Below are positions 17,218 through 25,173 of a DNA stretch of 64,000 nucleotides, piece by piece (positions within the stretch are counted from its first letter, which is position 1; each line of letters starts with the position of its first letter). Both the position numbers and the translations under genes were made by a program. The DNA comes from Bradyrhizobium sp. 170 (GTDB taxonomy: Bacteria; Pseudomonadota; Alphaproteobacteria; Rhizobiales; Xanthobacteraceae). Where the stretch lies: NCBI RefSeq assembly GCF_023101085.1, contig NZ_CP064703.1:6572001-6636000 (forward strand), given 5' to 3'. The notes beneath the pieces were generated by a model that worked only from the letters and a program-made list of their open reading frames with translations, made no database searches and was not told where the DNA came from.

Positions 17218-18245
17218 CGGCGATGCGATTGCGACCGCTCGGATGAGGAGCACGCAGCGCGCTAGTCTCACGAGACGCAGCCACCGTCGCCGCGAGAGAA
17301 GCGGAACGAACTTCGCATCTCCCCACCAAGGTCGCGAAAAGGGCAGGCTCCAGCGCCTCTTGGGGGGAAAGATTGCGCCGAAGCCTGAAAGGTTACCGCG
17401 TGTCTAGCGACACACGATTGCATAATTTTCCCGGTCGAGAATCGTTCCTTCCCGGACGTCACTTCTTCGAGGCCGGCCCGCCCGCCTGCGAACTGCCGCC
17501 CGCGGCATTGCCCTGCGCGAGCGCAGCCGTGCTGGCGAGCGCTGGGGCTGCTGCGCGCGAAATGGATCTGATCTCCTGGTCGTCTTCCGTCTGGTACACG
17601 CCTGCTAACTCATTGCAGCCGCCTGCATACGTTCCTGCATCCTTCGGAAGGCGGGTGCGCCACCAATGCACGCAAGCGTGCCGCGCCCAGTCCGCACAAC
17701 AAAGCCTGATGCAAATCGTCACGGACGATGCGGGTGGCGCGGCAGCGTCGTGTGTGCAAGTTTGTCGCAGGGCGGTATTCCCTGAGTGCGCAACAGCGCG
17801 CAAACGGACGCCGCTCAAACGCCTCCGCCAGGACTTCGGCCGGCAACACATGCCCGCCCGATACGATGGTTAACGAAGCTGCGGGGCAGAACGATCGCAA
17901 GGCCAACCTTCTTCGAGCCCGACCAGGTTTTCGATTAACCATTAATGTCCCGGCGGCGGTGGCAAGACGAACGCGTCGTCAGCGAGAGCACGACTTAAGC
18001 CGTTAAAACCGGTGCGCAGGGAGCGTCGGGGTGATCCCGAGTGCCGGTGGTGACAGCATGTACCTGCTACCAATGGACACGGGCTGCGGGTGGCCCGGCA
18101 GCCCGGCATTCCCTGCGCCCTCTTTCCTTTTTGAGGGAACCGGTTAGCATGACCCTGGGTGAAGCGAGCCGCGGCAACGCAAACACGCAGCCAGTTGTCG
18201 TTCGTCCTCGCAGGCAGGCGATCGGGTATTCCAGAGACAGCAGTG
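17218..18245. other. Gene-free kilobase, mostly an interspersed repeat
   Basis: I see no convincing coding region in this 1-kb stretch. Its right part (17711-18122) is an inverted copy of the repeat at 60456-60850. TTAA motifs near 17869 and 17935 lie inside that repeat. The left part (17218-17710) shows no recognisable structure. Confidence 0.6.
17711..18122 (-). repeat. Roughly 410-bp interspersed repeat, copy 1 (inverted)
   Basis: Read on the minus strand, this segment aligns with 60456-60850. Shared landmarks in order are GAGGGCGCAGGGAAYGCCGGG, CCCGACGYTCCCTGCGCA, CGTGCTCTC...CGTTCGTCTTG (ATTCGTCTTG in the other copy), GCGCGCTGT, ACCGCCCTGCGA/CCCGCCCTGCGA, CGACGCTGCCGCG and CGTGACGAT. 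Copies of this type are familiar as a source of spurious ORF calls in Bradyrhizobium. Confidence 0.8.
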
Positions 18246-18671
18246 ATGGACACGACAGGTCGCGGCGTACTGGATGCCCCGCAAGTGCGGGGTATGACCA
18301 TCTTTTATGCGGCAATGCTTCTCCTCCTCGCGATCCTCATCCCCGCCTCGCCCGCGTTCGCCGAGCCGTGCAGCAAGCCGGCAGCGCGCTCCAAAATCGC
18401 CGAGACTCTCAAGCTCGCCTCGGAGCAGCGGCCGGTCAATGTCACGTTCCGCACCCACGCCGACGGCGTGAAGCTGTCGATCGGCCTCAAGTCGAAATAT
18501 CCCGACGATATGACCATCATCCTGCAGAATGACTTCGAGCAGTTGAACATTAAGGACGACCGCTTCGAGGTCTTGCTGCGACTCATGGGGAATCGGGAAC
18601 GACTTACCGTGCCCTTCAATGCCATCAAATCATTTTGGGACAAGTCCGAGTTGAAGTGCTCGGACAGTTGA
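18246..18671 (+). CDS. Exported SspB-like protein
   Basis: The mature part (about residues 62-130) matches the alphaproteobacterial SspB fold: VNVTFRTHADGVKLS, LKSKYPDDMTIILQNDFEQL, FEVLLRLMGNRERLTVPF and AIKSFWD. SspB normally is a cytosolic adaptor that brings ssrA-tagged proteins to ClpXP. Here it follows a hydrophobic segment (YAAMLLLLAILIPASPAFA) with a clean AFA cleavage site. The mature form has one Cys near each end (EPCSK, ELKCSDS), which could pair in the periplasm. The acidic tail lacks a ClpX-docking motif. ATG 18246 is chosen because it supplies an Arg before the hydrophobic core; ATG 18294 is possible. Confidence 0.7.
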   Translation: MDTTGRGVLDAPQVRGMTIFYAAMLLLLAILIPASPAFAEPCSKPAARSKIAETLKLASEQRPVNVTFRTHADGVKLSIGLKSKYPDDMTIILQNDFEQLNIKDDRFEVLLRLMGNRERLTVPFNAIKSFWDKSELKCSDS

Positions 18672-18744
18672 ACCTTCGCTATTGTCTTGCAATGAGATAA
18701 AGTGGCGACCGCTTCCCCCATGTCCTGCCTGGGAGAAAAGCCAC

Positions 18745-19485
18745 ATGTGCCACCTTTGCGATGCCCGAGAAGCCGTTACTGCACAAGCTACATCACGTCG
18801 CCGCTTTCTCGGCCTGACGGGCGGTATCGCCGCCGGGCTCGCTTTTTCGTCCGCCGCGTGGGCCAAGGATACAAAACCGCCGCCCAAGCCGCAAAACGTG
18901 GTCTCGCCGGATGAGGCACTCGACCGGCTGATGAAGGGCAACGCCCGTTATGTCGAAGGCTTCTCACGCCGGCACGATTTCAAGCACGAGCGCGAGGCGC
19001 TGGCGGGCGGGCAAAATCCCTACGCCGCCATCTTGAGCTGCGCGGATTCCCGTATTGCTCCCGAATACGCGTTCGACAGCGGTCGCGGCGATCTGTTCGT
19101 CTGCCGCGTCGCCGGCAATTTCGCCAATGACGACTCCGTAGCGAGCCTGGAATATTCGGTCGCCGTCCTCAAGACCCCGCTGTTCGTGGTGCTCGGCCAC
19201 GAAGGCTGCGGCGCGGTGGATGCGACGATCAAGTCGCTGAAGGACAACACTACCCTGCCCGGCCACCTGCCATCGCTGGTCGCGGCGCTGGCACCAGCGG
19301 TGAAGGCCGTTGCAGATCAGCCGGGCGACAAGCTCGTGAACGCCACTCGGCGAAACGTCAGTGATAACGTCGCCAAGCTCAAGGCCGCGGCGCCGATTCT
19401 CAGTGAGGCGGTCGGGCAAGGCAGGTTGAAAATAGTTGGCGGCATCTATCGGCTCGGTGACGGCAGGGTCGAATTGCTGTCGTAG
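18745..19485 (+). CDS. Beta-carbonic anhydrase with Tat signal
   Basis: The ATG at 18745 follows GGGAGAAAAG and gives 246 aa. Residues about 17-41 carry a twin-arginine signal (SRRRFLGLTGG followed by a hydrophobic stretch and AWA), implying folded, metal-loaded export. Zinc ligands of the beta class are visible in SCADSR and HEGCGA. The enzyme interconverts carbon dioxide and bicarbonate, here in the periplasm. It follows the SspB-like gene by 73 bases on the same strand. Confidence 0.93.
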   Translation: MCHLCDAREAVTAQATSRRRFLGLTGGIAAGLAFSSAAWAKDTKPPPKPQNVVSPDEALDRLMKGNARYVEGFSRRHDFKHEREALAGGQNPYAAILSCADSRIAPEYAFDSGRGDLFVCRVAGNFANDDSVASLEYSVAVLKTPLFVVLGHEGCGAVDATIKSLKDNTTLPGHLPSLVAALAPAVKAVADQPGDKLVNATRRNVSDNVAKLKAAAPILSEAVGQGRLKIVGGIYRLGDGRVELLS

Positions 19486-19497
19486 CCGGACGACCGT

Positions 19498-20310
19498 TCA
19501 CTCCGGCGTCGCGCGCCGGATCAGGGCGCAGAGCCCCGTCATGCGCGCGATCGGATGTTCGACGAACAGGCGGCAGGAAGCGAGCGCGCCCTTCAGCGTA
19601 TCAGGTGGCGTGGCAGGTTTCAGTTGTGACGCGAGAACGGCGCCATGAGCATACCCAAGCGCGCGAGTCGAAAGCGTCAGCGCGTTTAGCCGCCCTTCCC
19701 GCTGCAGCGGCGCCAGCATGGTTCGCACCAGCGCCAGATAGGCCGGCCAGTAAGCGAGATGCCGGTACATGCTCGCGATCAGTTGCGGCTCGGTGTCTTC
19801 GCCGAACGCGTTCAATTCCTCAACCAGCGCTGCCACTTCGGGATCGAGCGCATCCATCGGGGGCAACTCCGGAATTCTGGCGCCGGACGGTTTTGGCGCG
19901 GTATCGGCGGCCGTCACGGTATCGGCCGGGCGCGGCTCGTAATGCGCCAGCAGCGCCGAGAGCACGACGAGTGCGAGCGCGTTGGTGTATTGATAGCTGT
20001 CGAGCACGTCACGGATGAGCGCGCGTTCGGTCTCGTCCACGCCGGCGGCAGCTAAGGTGTCGGTGGAAAAGCCGGGCCAGTCCGGCAGCGCGATCGTTTG
20101 CCTGACGGCTTCGGCATGCAATGGGGCGTCGCCGAGATAGAGCGGACGGACGGTGGACCATGTCCATTCCAGCGCGCCCGGCATGGTCGCGAGGTTGCGC
20201 CAGATCAGGTTGACCACGCTGGTGCCGAGAACCTTTCGAATGTCCGCATAGATGTCGGCGATGTCCCCCTTGGCGTCGGTTTCGAGGACCGACGGAACGC
20301 TCTCAGCCAT
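19498..20310 (-). CDS. DehI-like (halocarboxylic acid dehalogenase family) protein
   Basis: ATG 20310 gives 270 aa starting MAESVPSVLETDAKGDIADIYADIRKVL. The two pseudo-repeats of DehI are visible: IYADIRKVLGTSVVNLIWRNLATMPGALEW and EPQLIASMYRHLAYWPAYLAL. From memory of DehI, the Asn that activates water corresponds to SYQYTNALAL. The catalytic Asp of the second repeat appears replaced (SMYRHL where DehI has SDFQAL), so dehalogenase activity is doubtful. It faces the carbonic anhydrase gene convergently. Confidence 0.65.
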   Translation of the reverse strand: MAESVPSVLETDAKGDIADIYADIRKVLGTSVVNLIWRNLATMPGALEWTWSTVRPLYLGDAPLHAEAVRQTIALPDWPGFSTDTLAAAGVDETERALIRDVLDSYQYTNALALVVLSALLAHYEPRPADTVTAADTAPKPSGARIPELPPMDALDPEVAALVEELNAFGEDTEPQLIASMYRHLAYWPAYLALVRTMLAPLQREGRLNALTLSTRALGYAHGAVLASQLKPATPPDTLKGALASCRLFVEHPIARMTGLCALIRRATPE

Positions 20311-20457
20311 CACACCCACTCGTCCCGCAGGGAGGGCAAAGGCGCGCTTCGCGCCGTGCCCACCATCTATCAAATGCATTGTCCGGAATGGCGGGCACGC
20401 TTTCGCCTTCGCTCGTTGAGCTACGGCGGATAAGTCGCCTTGCCCACCTTACGAGAT

Positions 20458-21243
20458 CTACGTGAACTTCGCTTCCACCGTCCCCAACCCATCCAGCTCC
20501 ATCTTCACCCTGTCGCCCGCATTGAGCCACACGGTTTTCATGAGACTGCCCGTCAGCACGATCTGCCCGGCATGCAGTCCCTTGCCCTCTTCGGCGAGAT
20601 GATTGGCGAGCCAGGCCAGCGCGTTGTGGGGATGGCCGAGCACGTCGGCGCCGGTGCCATTGCCGGCTTCCGTGCCGTTGACGATGGCGCGGCCCTTGAC
20701 CGTGAGCAGGTCCGGCGCCTTGGTACGCGCCACCGCCTTGCCGAGCACGCAGCCGGCGGCGAAGAAATCATCGGCAACAAGCGTCGGCGCGCCCATCGTC
20801 TCCCATTTGACGTAACGGTCGTCGACGATCTCGATCGCGGGGTGATAGGCCTCGATCGCCTCCATCATCCACTCCGCGGTGAACGGGGCCTCCGACGGCG
20901 CAAGATTGCGGGCGAGCCGCACCGCGATCTCGCATTCGACGCCGACACGGACATAGTCGCCGTAGCGCAGCTTGGCGCCGCTATCGTGAACGCCCTTGGC
21001 GAACACGCCGCCGGCGCAGGGATGGGGGATGTCGAGATATTCCTGCATCACCGCGCTGGTGCAGCCGATCTTGTAACCGACCAGGCTGCCTGTCTGCGGC
21101 AGCAGCAGGTCGTGGACGGCGCGTTGAATGCGATAGCCTGCCTCCTCATCGCTGGGCACGAGCTCAGCGGGAAGCGAGGCCAGCGGCGCGCGGTTGCGGC
21201 GGGCAGTAGCGATGGTCTGTGCGGCCGCAAGAATGTTGTCCAT
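20458..21243 (-). CDS. 2-keto-4-pentenoate hydratase family protein
   Basis: The 261-aa product belongs to the MhpD/DmpE hydratase and decarboxylase family. Typical blocks include GYKIGCTSAVMQEYLDI, VECEIAVRLARNL, the metal-binding region around AYHPAIEIVDDRYVKW, and GADVLGHPHNALAWLANHLAEEGKGLHAGQIVLTGSL (residues about 197-235). Such enzymes add water to 2-hydroxypenta-2,4-dienoates in aromatic meta-cleavage, but no other pathway genes are nearby. The start at 21243 matches family length; a start 24 bases upstream is possible. Confidence 0.88.
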   Translation of the reverse strand: MDNILAAAQTIATARRNRAPLASLPAELVPSDEEAGYRIQRAVHDLLLPQTGSLVGYKIGCTSAVMQEYLDIPHPCAGGVFAKGVHDSGAKLRYGDYVRVGVECEIAVRLARNLAPSEAPFTAEWMMEAIEAYHPAIEIVDDRYVKWETMGAPTLVADDFFAAGCVLGKAVARTKAPDLLTVKGRAIVNGTEAGNGTGADVLGHPHNALAWLANHLAEEGKGLHAGQIVLTGSLMKTVWLNAGDRVKMELDGLGTVEAKFT

Positions 21244-21309
21244 CAGCGGCGGCTTTCTCGTTTGCAACCTGCAGCGCTGACCGCACGCGGTCAGACATCA
21301 GGCATTGCC

Positions 21310-21675
21310 CTACTCGTCACGATAAACCTTCTCGCGCTTCTCGTGACGTTCCTGCGCTTCCACCGACAGCGTTGCAATGGGGCGGGCCTCCAGCCGCTTG
21401 AGCGAGATCGGCTCGCCGGTCTCCTCGCAATAGCCGTAGGTGTTGTCCTCGATGCGTTGCAGCGCGGCGTCGATCTTGGAGATCAATTTGCGCTGGCGGT
21501 CGCGGGCGCGCAGTTCGATGGCGCGATCGGTTTCGGAAGAGGCGCGATCAGCCAGATCCGGATGATTGACGTTCTCTTCCTGGAGGGTCTGCAGGGTAAT
21601 TTTTGATTCCCTCAGGATCTCGTCCTTCCACGCCAGCAGCTTGGCGCGAAAATAATCGCGCTGGCGGTCGTTCAT
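21310..21675 (-). CDS. dksA: RNA polymerase-binding transcription factor DksA
   Basis: The 121-aa product starts MNDRQRDYFRAKLLAWKDEIL and contains the coiled-coil tip and IELRARDRQRKLISKID block of DksA. The zinc-finger cysteines are largely lost: the first pair reads CEET and the second SVEA, as is common in alphaproteobacteria. DksA binds the RNA polymerase secondary channel and works with ppGpp. The preceding in-frame residues NYRPSEKEPF also resemble DksA N-termini, so a TTG start at 21711 is a real alternative. An SD-like AAAGAG precedes the ATG. Confidence 0.92.
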   Translation of the reverse strand: MNDRQRDYFRAKLLAWKDEILRESKITLQTLQEENVNHPDLADRASSETDRAIELRARDRQRKLISKIDAALQRIEDNTYGYCEETGEPISLKRLEARPIATLSVEAQERHEKREKVYRDE

Positions 21676-21875
21676 GAAAGGCTCTTTTTCGGAGGGTCGA
21701 TAATTCTTCAACTTTTCCAAGGCCAGCCCATCTTCACGTGCAAGGCGGGGCGGAAAATTGTCCGTCCGCGCCGGCCTTATATAGCGGCGGCTTGTGACAG
21801 ACAATATCGTCCGTCCCCGTGGGAGTACCGCCCCAAGGCCTTGCACAGGCAAAACTATCGGGGCGGCCCGCTGCC

Positions 21876-22487
21876 TTAATATCCGACCGTGAAACGCCGG
21901 CGGATATGGGCCGGGCGCTCGATCTCGTCGGCGAGTGCAACTGCGAAGTCCTCGAAGGAAATCGAGCTTTTGCCGTCGGTAGCGGACAAAAGCTGGTCGG
22001 TCCCGAGACGGAACTTGCCGGTTCGCTCGCCGGCCACAAACAGGGCCGAGGGCGACAGGAAGGTCCAGTTGAGTTCCTTCTCGGCCCGGAGCAGGTCGAG
22101 GAAGGCGGCGCCCTTCTCGGCTTCCGCCTTGTATACCACGGGAAAGCCCGGGGTGGTCACCAGCCGGACGCCCGGAGCCACTTCGAGGCTGCCGGCGCCG
22201 CCGACGACCAAGTAGCGGCCGACCTTCGATTCCTTGGCGGCGCCGATCAGTTTGGCCGGATCGCTGGCAAGAAAATGAACCGAGCTGATCGCGGCGTCGT
22301 GGCCGGCCAAAAGCCGGGCAAGCCCGGCCTGGTCCATCACGTCGCCCCTGGTCGGCGTGACGTTGGCCGCGCTTGCAATCTTGTCGGGATTGCGGGCGAT
22401 GGCGGTCACGCTGTGGCCGCGGCGGGCGAGTTCGGCGGTGATGCGCGAACCGGCATTGCCGGACGCGCCGATGACGGCGATTTTCAT
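21876..22487 (-). CDS. NAD(P)-binding (NmrA-like) oxidoreductase
   Basis: The 203-aa product starts MKIAVIGASGNAGSRITAEL, a Rossmann GxxGxxG motif, followed by ARRGHSVTAIARNPDK. It is a short atypical SDR of the YwnB/NmrA kind, with no clear catalytic Tyr-x3-Lys. It is transcribed away from an HxlR regulator, and the shared promoter holds a palindrome. This pairing recalls HxlR-controlled quinone or electrophile detoxification genes, but the substrate is unknown. Confidence 0.88.
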   Translation of the reverse strand: MKIAVIGASGNAGSRITAELARRGHSVTAIARNPDKIASAANVTPTRGDVMDQAGLARLLAGHDAAISSVHFLASDPAKLIGAAKESKVGRYLVVGGAGSLEVAPGVRLVTTPGFPVVYKAEAEKGAAFLDLLRAEKELNWTFLSPSALFVAGERTGKFRLGTDQLLSATDGKSSISFEDFAVALADEIERPAHIRRRFTVGY

Positions 22488-22517
22488 GGAAGTCTCCCTT
22501 GCGATACGCGAATGTGG

Positions 22518-22537
22518 TATCCAGTAGTGACTAGATA
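22518..22537. promoter_or_regulatory. Candidate HxlR operator
   Basis: The 20-base sequence TATCcAGTAGTGACTaGATA is a perfect dyad except at its centre and at two asymmetric positions shown in lower case. It lies in the 114-base gap between the divergent oxidoreductase and HxlR genes, 30 bases from the oxidoreductase start. HxlR regulators commonly bind such dyads. Confidence 0.55.
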
Positions 22538-22601
22538 GCGAAAGGGATGTAAGTGTGAAGGGAGCACTTTTGGGTCACCTGATTACGCCGGAGTAACCGC
22601 C

Positions 22602-22991
22602 GTGAAAGCCGCCAATTCGAAAACCCCGAACGCCTATTCGGCCGATTGCCCGACGCGCCAGATTCTCGATCGCGTCGGCGACAAATGGGCGGTGTTAATC
22701 CTGCTTCTCGTGCGCGACGAGCCGATGCGTTTCAATGCGTTACGCCGCACCATTGAAGGCATCTCGCAGAAGATGCTGAGCCAGGTTCTCAAATCGCTCG
22801 AACGCGACGGACTGATCCGGCGACGCGCGATCGCGACTGTGCCTGTCACGGTGGAGTATTCGATCACCCCGCTCGGCACGACGCTCGCCGGCGCGGTCGA
22901 TCCGTTGCGGGAATGGGCGGAGGAGAACCTGAAGGAGGTGTTGAACGCGCAGCGCCGTTACGACGCGGCGCGCAAGGATATCGCGGCGTAA
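22602..22991 (+). CDS. HxlR-family transcriptional regulator
   Basis: The 129-aa product starts at GTG 22602. The winged-helix HxlR signature is clear: DCPTRQILDRVGDKWAVLILLLV, MRFNALRRTIEGISQKMLSQVLKSLERDGLI and VEYSITPLG. The Cys in the first block is the position used for redox or electrophile sensing in HypR and QorR relatives. It is divergent from the oxidoreductase at 21876, its likely target. Confidence 0.93.
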   Translation: MKAANSKTPNAYSADCPTRQILDRVGDKWAVLILLLVRDEPMRFNALRRTIEGISQKMLSQVLKSLERDGLIRRRAIATVPVTVEYSITPLGTTLAGAVDPLREWAEENLKEVLNAQRRYDAARKDIAA

Positions 22992-22994
22992 ATC

Positions 22995-23408
22995 TTAGAA
23001 CTGCCCGGCCTTTGCCAGTTCGACTTCAACCCGCAGCTCGATCTCGGACAATACCGCGTCGAGGCCGGGATCGCCGGAGGAGGATTTCAGATTGGCCGCG
23101 GCATCGCGCAGCCGGTTCACGGTGGAAGAATCGAGATTGCCGGAGAGCAGCCCGATCTTGAGTTCGTCGAGCACGTCGAGCGCGCCCCTGCCCCGCGCCA
23201 CCGAACGCTTGCGGCGCTCGGTCGGATCCTCGACGCCCTGCAGCGCGAGCAGCGCATCGATGTTGCCGGCGGCCTTGGGTGCTGCGGCTGAGCGCAACTC
23301 TTCGGGAGCAGCCGTCGTCTCCGGCAGCGAGAAGCCGGTCGAACTGGTTCGCCGCGTGTGGGTCGCGGGCGATCCAAGCGTGGTGCCGTTCGGTCCGTAG
23401 ATGCGCAT
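22995..23408 (-). CDS. fliX: Flagellar assembly regulator FliX
   Basis: The ATG at 23408 gives a 137-aa protein starting MRIYGPNGTTLG, the normal FliX length; longer in-frame extensions are not conserved-looking. The core shows NIDALLALQGVEDPTERRKRSVARGRGALDVLDELKIGLL (residues about 44-84) and LDAVLSEIELRVEVELAK. FliX couples early flagellar assembly to the sigma-54 activator FlbD in Caulobacter. It is divergent from flgI, the same arrangement as in Caulobacter. Confidence 0.92.
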   Translation of the reverse strand: MRIYGPNGTTLGSPATHTRRTSSTGFSLPETTAAPEELRSAAAPKAAGNIDALLALQGVEDPTERRKRSVARGRGALDVLDELKIGLLSGNLDSSTVNRLRDAAANLKSSSGDPGLDAVLSEIELRVEVELAKAGQF

Positions 23409-23455
23409 CGTGGTGATCTCACCGTGAGAGTCGGGAGACCTTCGCCTTCTTATGG

Positions 23456-23470
23456 TTAATGATGCGTAAA
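23456..23470. promoter_or_regulatory. CtrA-type box between fliX and flgI
   Basis: The sequence is TTAA, seven bases, TAAA, one mismatch from the CtrA consensus. It lies 48 bases upstream of the fliX start and about 200 bases upstream of flgI, so it most likely drives fliX. Confidence 0.5.
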
Positions 23471-23587
23471 TGGCCCGGCAAAATCTGCCGACGTGCGGCA
23501 GTTTCGCCCTCCATGGTGAAGTCGCGGCAGCACCATGCCTCCAGCGAACATCCAGAAATATCAAGGCATTGGTCGAGAAACGCGACA

Positions 23588-23602
23588 TGGCACGGCGTTC
23601 GC
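23588..23602 (+). promoter_or_regulatory. Sigma-54-type -24/-12 element for flgI
   Basis: TGGCACGGCGTTCGC has GG at 23589-23590 and GC at 23601-23602, ten bases apart, 72 bases upstream of the flgI start. It differs from the flgF element by one base. Confidence 0.6.
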
Positions 23603-23674
23603 ATAGTTAATGGCGGACCGCCGTCATGGGAGTGGCGTCAGCGGTCCGGTTGAAGACCTTGAGGGGAGCACAGG

Positions 23675-24799
23675 ATGCCCGGCATCCGTTCGGCAAGACT
23701 GATTTGGGTGGCCTGCGCGGCGCTGCTGGCGCTGGCGCTATCGCCCACATCCGCGGGCGCGACCTCGCGGATCAAGGATCTCGCCAACATCGAAGGCGTG
23801 CGGCAGAACCAGTTGATCGGCTACGGCCTCGTGGTCGGCCTCAACGGCACCGGCGACACGCTGAACAACATCCCCTTCACCAAGCAATCGCTGCAGGCGA
23901 TGCTTGAGCGCATGGGCGTCAACATCCGCGGCGCCACCATCCGCACCGGCAACGTCGCCGCCGTCATGGTCACCGGCAACCTGCCGGCGTTCGGCACCCA
24001 GGGCACGCGGATGGACGTCACGGTGTCCGCGCTCGGCGACGCCAAGAACCTGCAGGGCGGCACCCTGCTCGTCACCCCCCTGCTCGGCGCCGACGGCAAC
24101 GTCTATGCGGTCGCCCAGGGCTCGCTTGCGATCTCCGGCTTCCAGGCCGAAGGCGAGGCCGCCAAGATCACCCGCGGCGTGCCGACCGTCGGCCGCATCG
24201 CCAACGGCGCCATCATCGAGCGCGAGATCGAGTTCGCGCTCAATCGCCTGCCCAATGTCCGGCTGGCGCTGCGCAACGCCGACTTCACCACCGCCAAACG
24301 CATCGCGGCGGCGGTCAACGATTTCCTCGGCGTCAAGACCGCCGAGCCGATCGATCCCTCCACGGTACAGCTGGCGATCCCCGCCGAATTCAAGGGCAAC
24401 GTCGTCGCCTTCCTGACCGAGATCGAGCAATTGCAGGTCGAGCCGGACCTCGCCGCCAAGATCGTCATCGACGAACGCTCCGGCATCATCGTGATGGGCC
24501 GCGACGTCCGCGTCGCCACCGTCGCGGTGGCGCAAGGCAATCTCACCGTGACGATTTCCGAAAGCCCGCAAGTCAGCCAGCCCAACCCGCTGTCGCGCGG
24601 CCGCACCGTGGTGACGCCGCGGACGGGGGTCAGCGTCAGCGAAGACGGCAAGAAATTCGCGGTCGTCAAGGACGGCGTCTCGCTGCAGCAGCTCGTCGAC
24701 GGCCTCAACGGCCTCGGCATCGGCCCGCGCGACCTGATCGGCATCCTGCAGGCGATCAAGGCCGCCGGCGCGATCCAGGCCGACATCGAGGTGATGTGA
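23675..24799 (+). CDS. flgI: Flagellar P-ring protein FlgI
   Basis: The 374-aa product has a signal peptide (residues about 1-27, ending AGATS). The mature start is SRIKDLANIEGVRQNQLIGYGLVVGLNGTGD, the FlgI signature (residues about 28-58). It continues with GAVIERE-type blocks (NGAIIEREIEF) and ends KAAGAIQADIEVM. FlgI forms the periplasmic P ring with help from FlgA. GGGGAGCACAGG precedes the ATG. It overlaps the next gene as TGATG. Confidence 0.96.
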   Translation: MPGIRSARLIWVACAALLALALSPTSAGATSRIKDLANIEGVRQNQLIGYGLVVGLNGTGDTLNNIPFTKQSLQAMLERMGVNIRGATIRTGNVAAVMVTGNLPAFGTQGTRMDVTVSALGDAKNLQGGTLLVTPLLGADGNVYAVAQGSLAISGFQAEGEAAKITRGVPTVGRIANGAIIEREIEFALNRLPNVRLALRNADFTTAKRIAAAVNDFLGVKTAEPIDPSTVQLAIPAEFKGNVVAFLTEIEQLQVEPDLAAKIVIDERSGIIVMGRDVRVATVAVAQGNLTVTISESPQVSQPNPLSRGRTVVTPRTGVSVSEDGKKFAVVKDGVSLQQLVDGLNGLGIGPRDLIGILQAIKAAGAIQADIEVM

Positions 24800-25155
24800 T
24801 GGACACGAGCCTTATCAATGGCATCAGCGCATATTCGAAGAAAAAGACTTCGCTGATCAACGGCCGCAACGATCCGCAACTCGCCGACGCGCTGAAAAAG
24901 ATTTCGCCTGAGGCGCAGAAAAAGACGCGCGCCAAGGCCCAGGAGTTCGAGGCGATGTTCCTCAACTCGATGTTTTCGCAGATGACCACCGGCGTCAAAG
25001 GCGACGGGCCGTTTGGCGACACGACCGGCACCGGCGTCTGGCGCTCGATGCTGACGGACGAATATTCGAAATCCTTTGCCAAATCCGGAGGCATCGGCAT
25101 TTCCAACGACGTCTTCCGCACCTTGATCCTGCAGCAAGCCAACCGCGCCGGCTGA
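24799..25155 (+). CDS. flgJ: Rod-binding protein, FlgJ N-terminal type
   Basis: The 118-aa product is the short alphaproteobacterial FlgJ lacking the muramidase domain. It contains KAQEFEAMFLNSMFSQM and WRSMLTDEYSKSFAKSGGIGISNDVFR, the rod-binding (Rod-binding/FlgJ_N) signature. It caps rod assembly in the periplasm. The ATG overlaps the flgI stop, so translation is coupled. Confidence 0.9.
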   Translation: MDTSLINGISAYSKKKTSLINGRNDPQLADALKKISPEAQKKTRAKAQEFEAMFLNSMFSQMTTGVKGDGPFGDTTGTGVWRSMLTDEYSKSFAKSGGIGISNDVFRTLILQQANRAG

Positions 25156-25173
25156 TCCAAAAGGAAACCCGAC

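Noticed and set aside
17459..17851. Minus-strand 130-codon frame with GGCNELAGVYQTEDD
   Set aside because: It lies largely in the interspersed repeat, has no ribosome-binding site and shows no domain.
17935..17945. TTAACCATTAA as a CtrA site
   Set aside because: Spacing between TTAA halves is three bases, it lies inside the interspersed repeat and no gene start is near.
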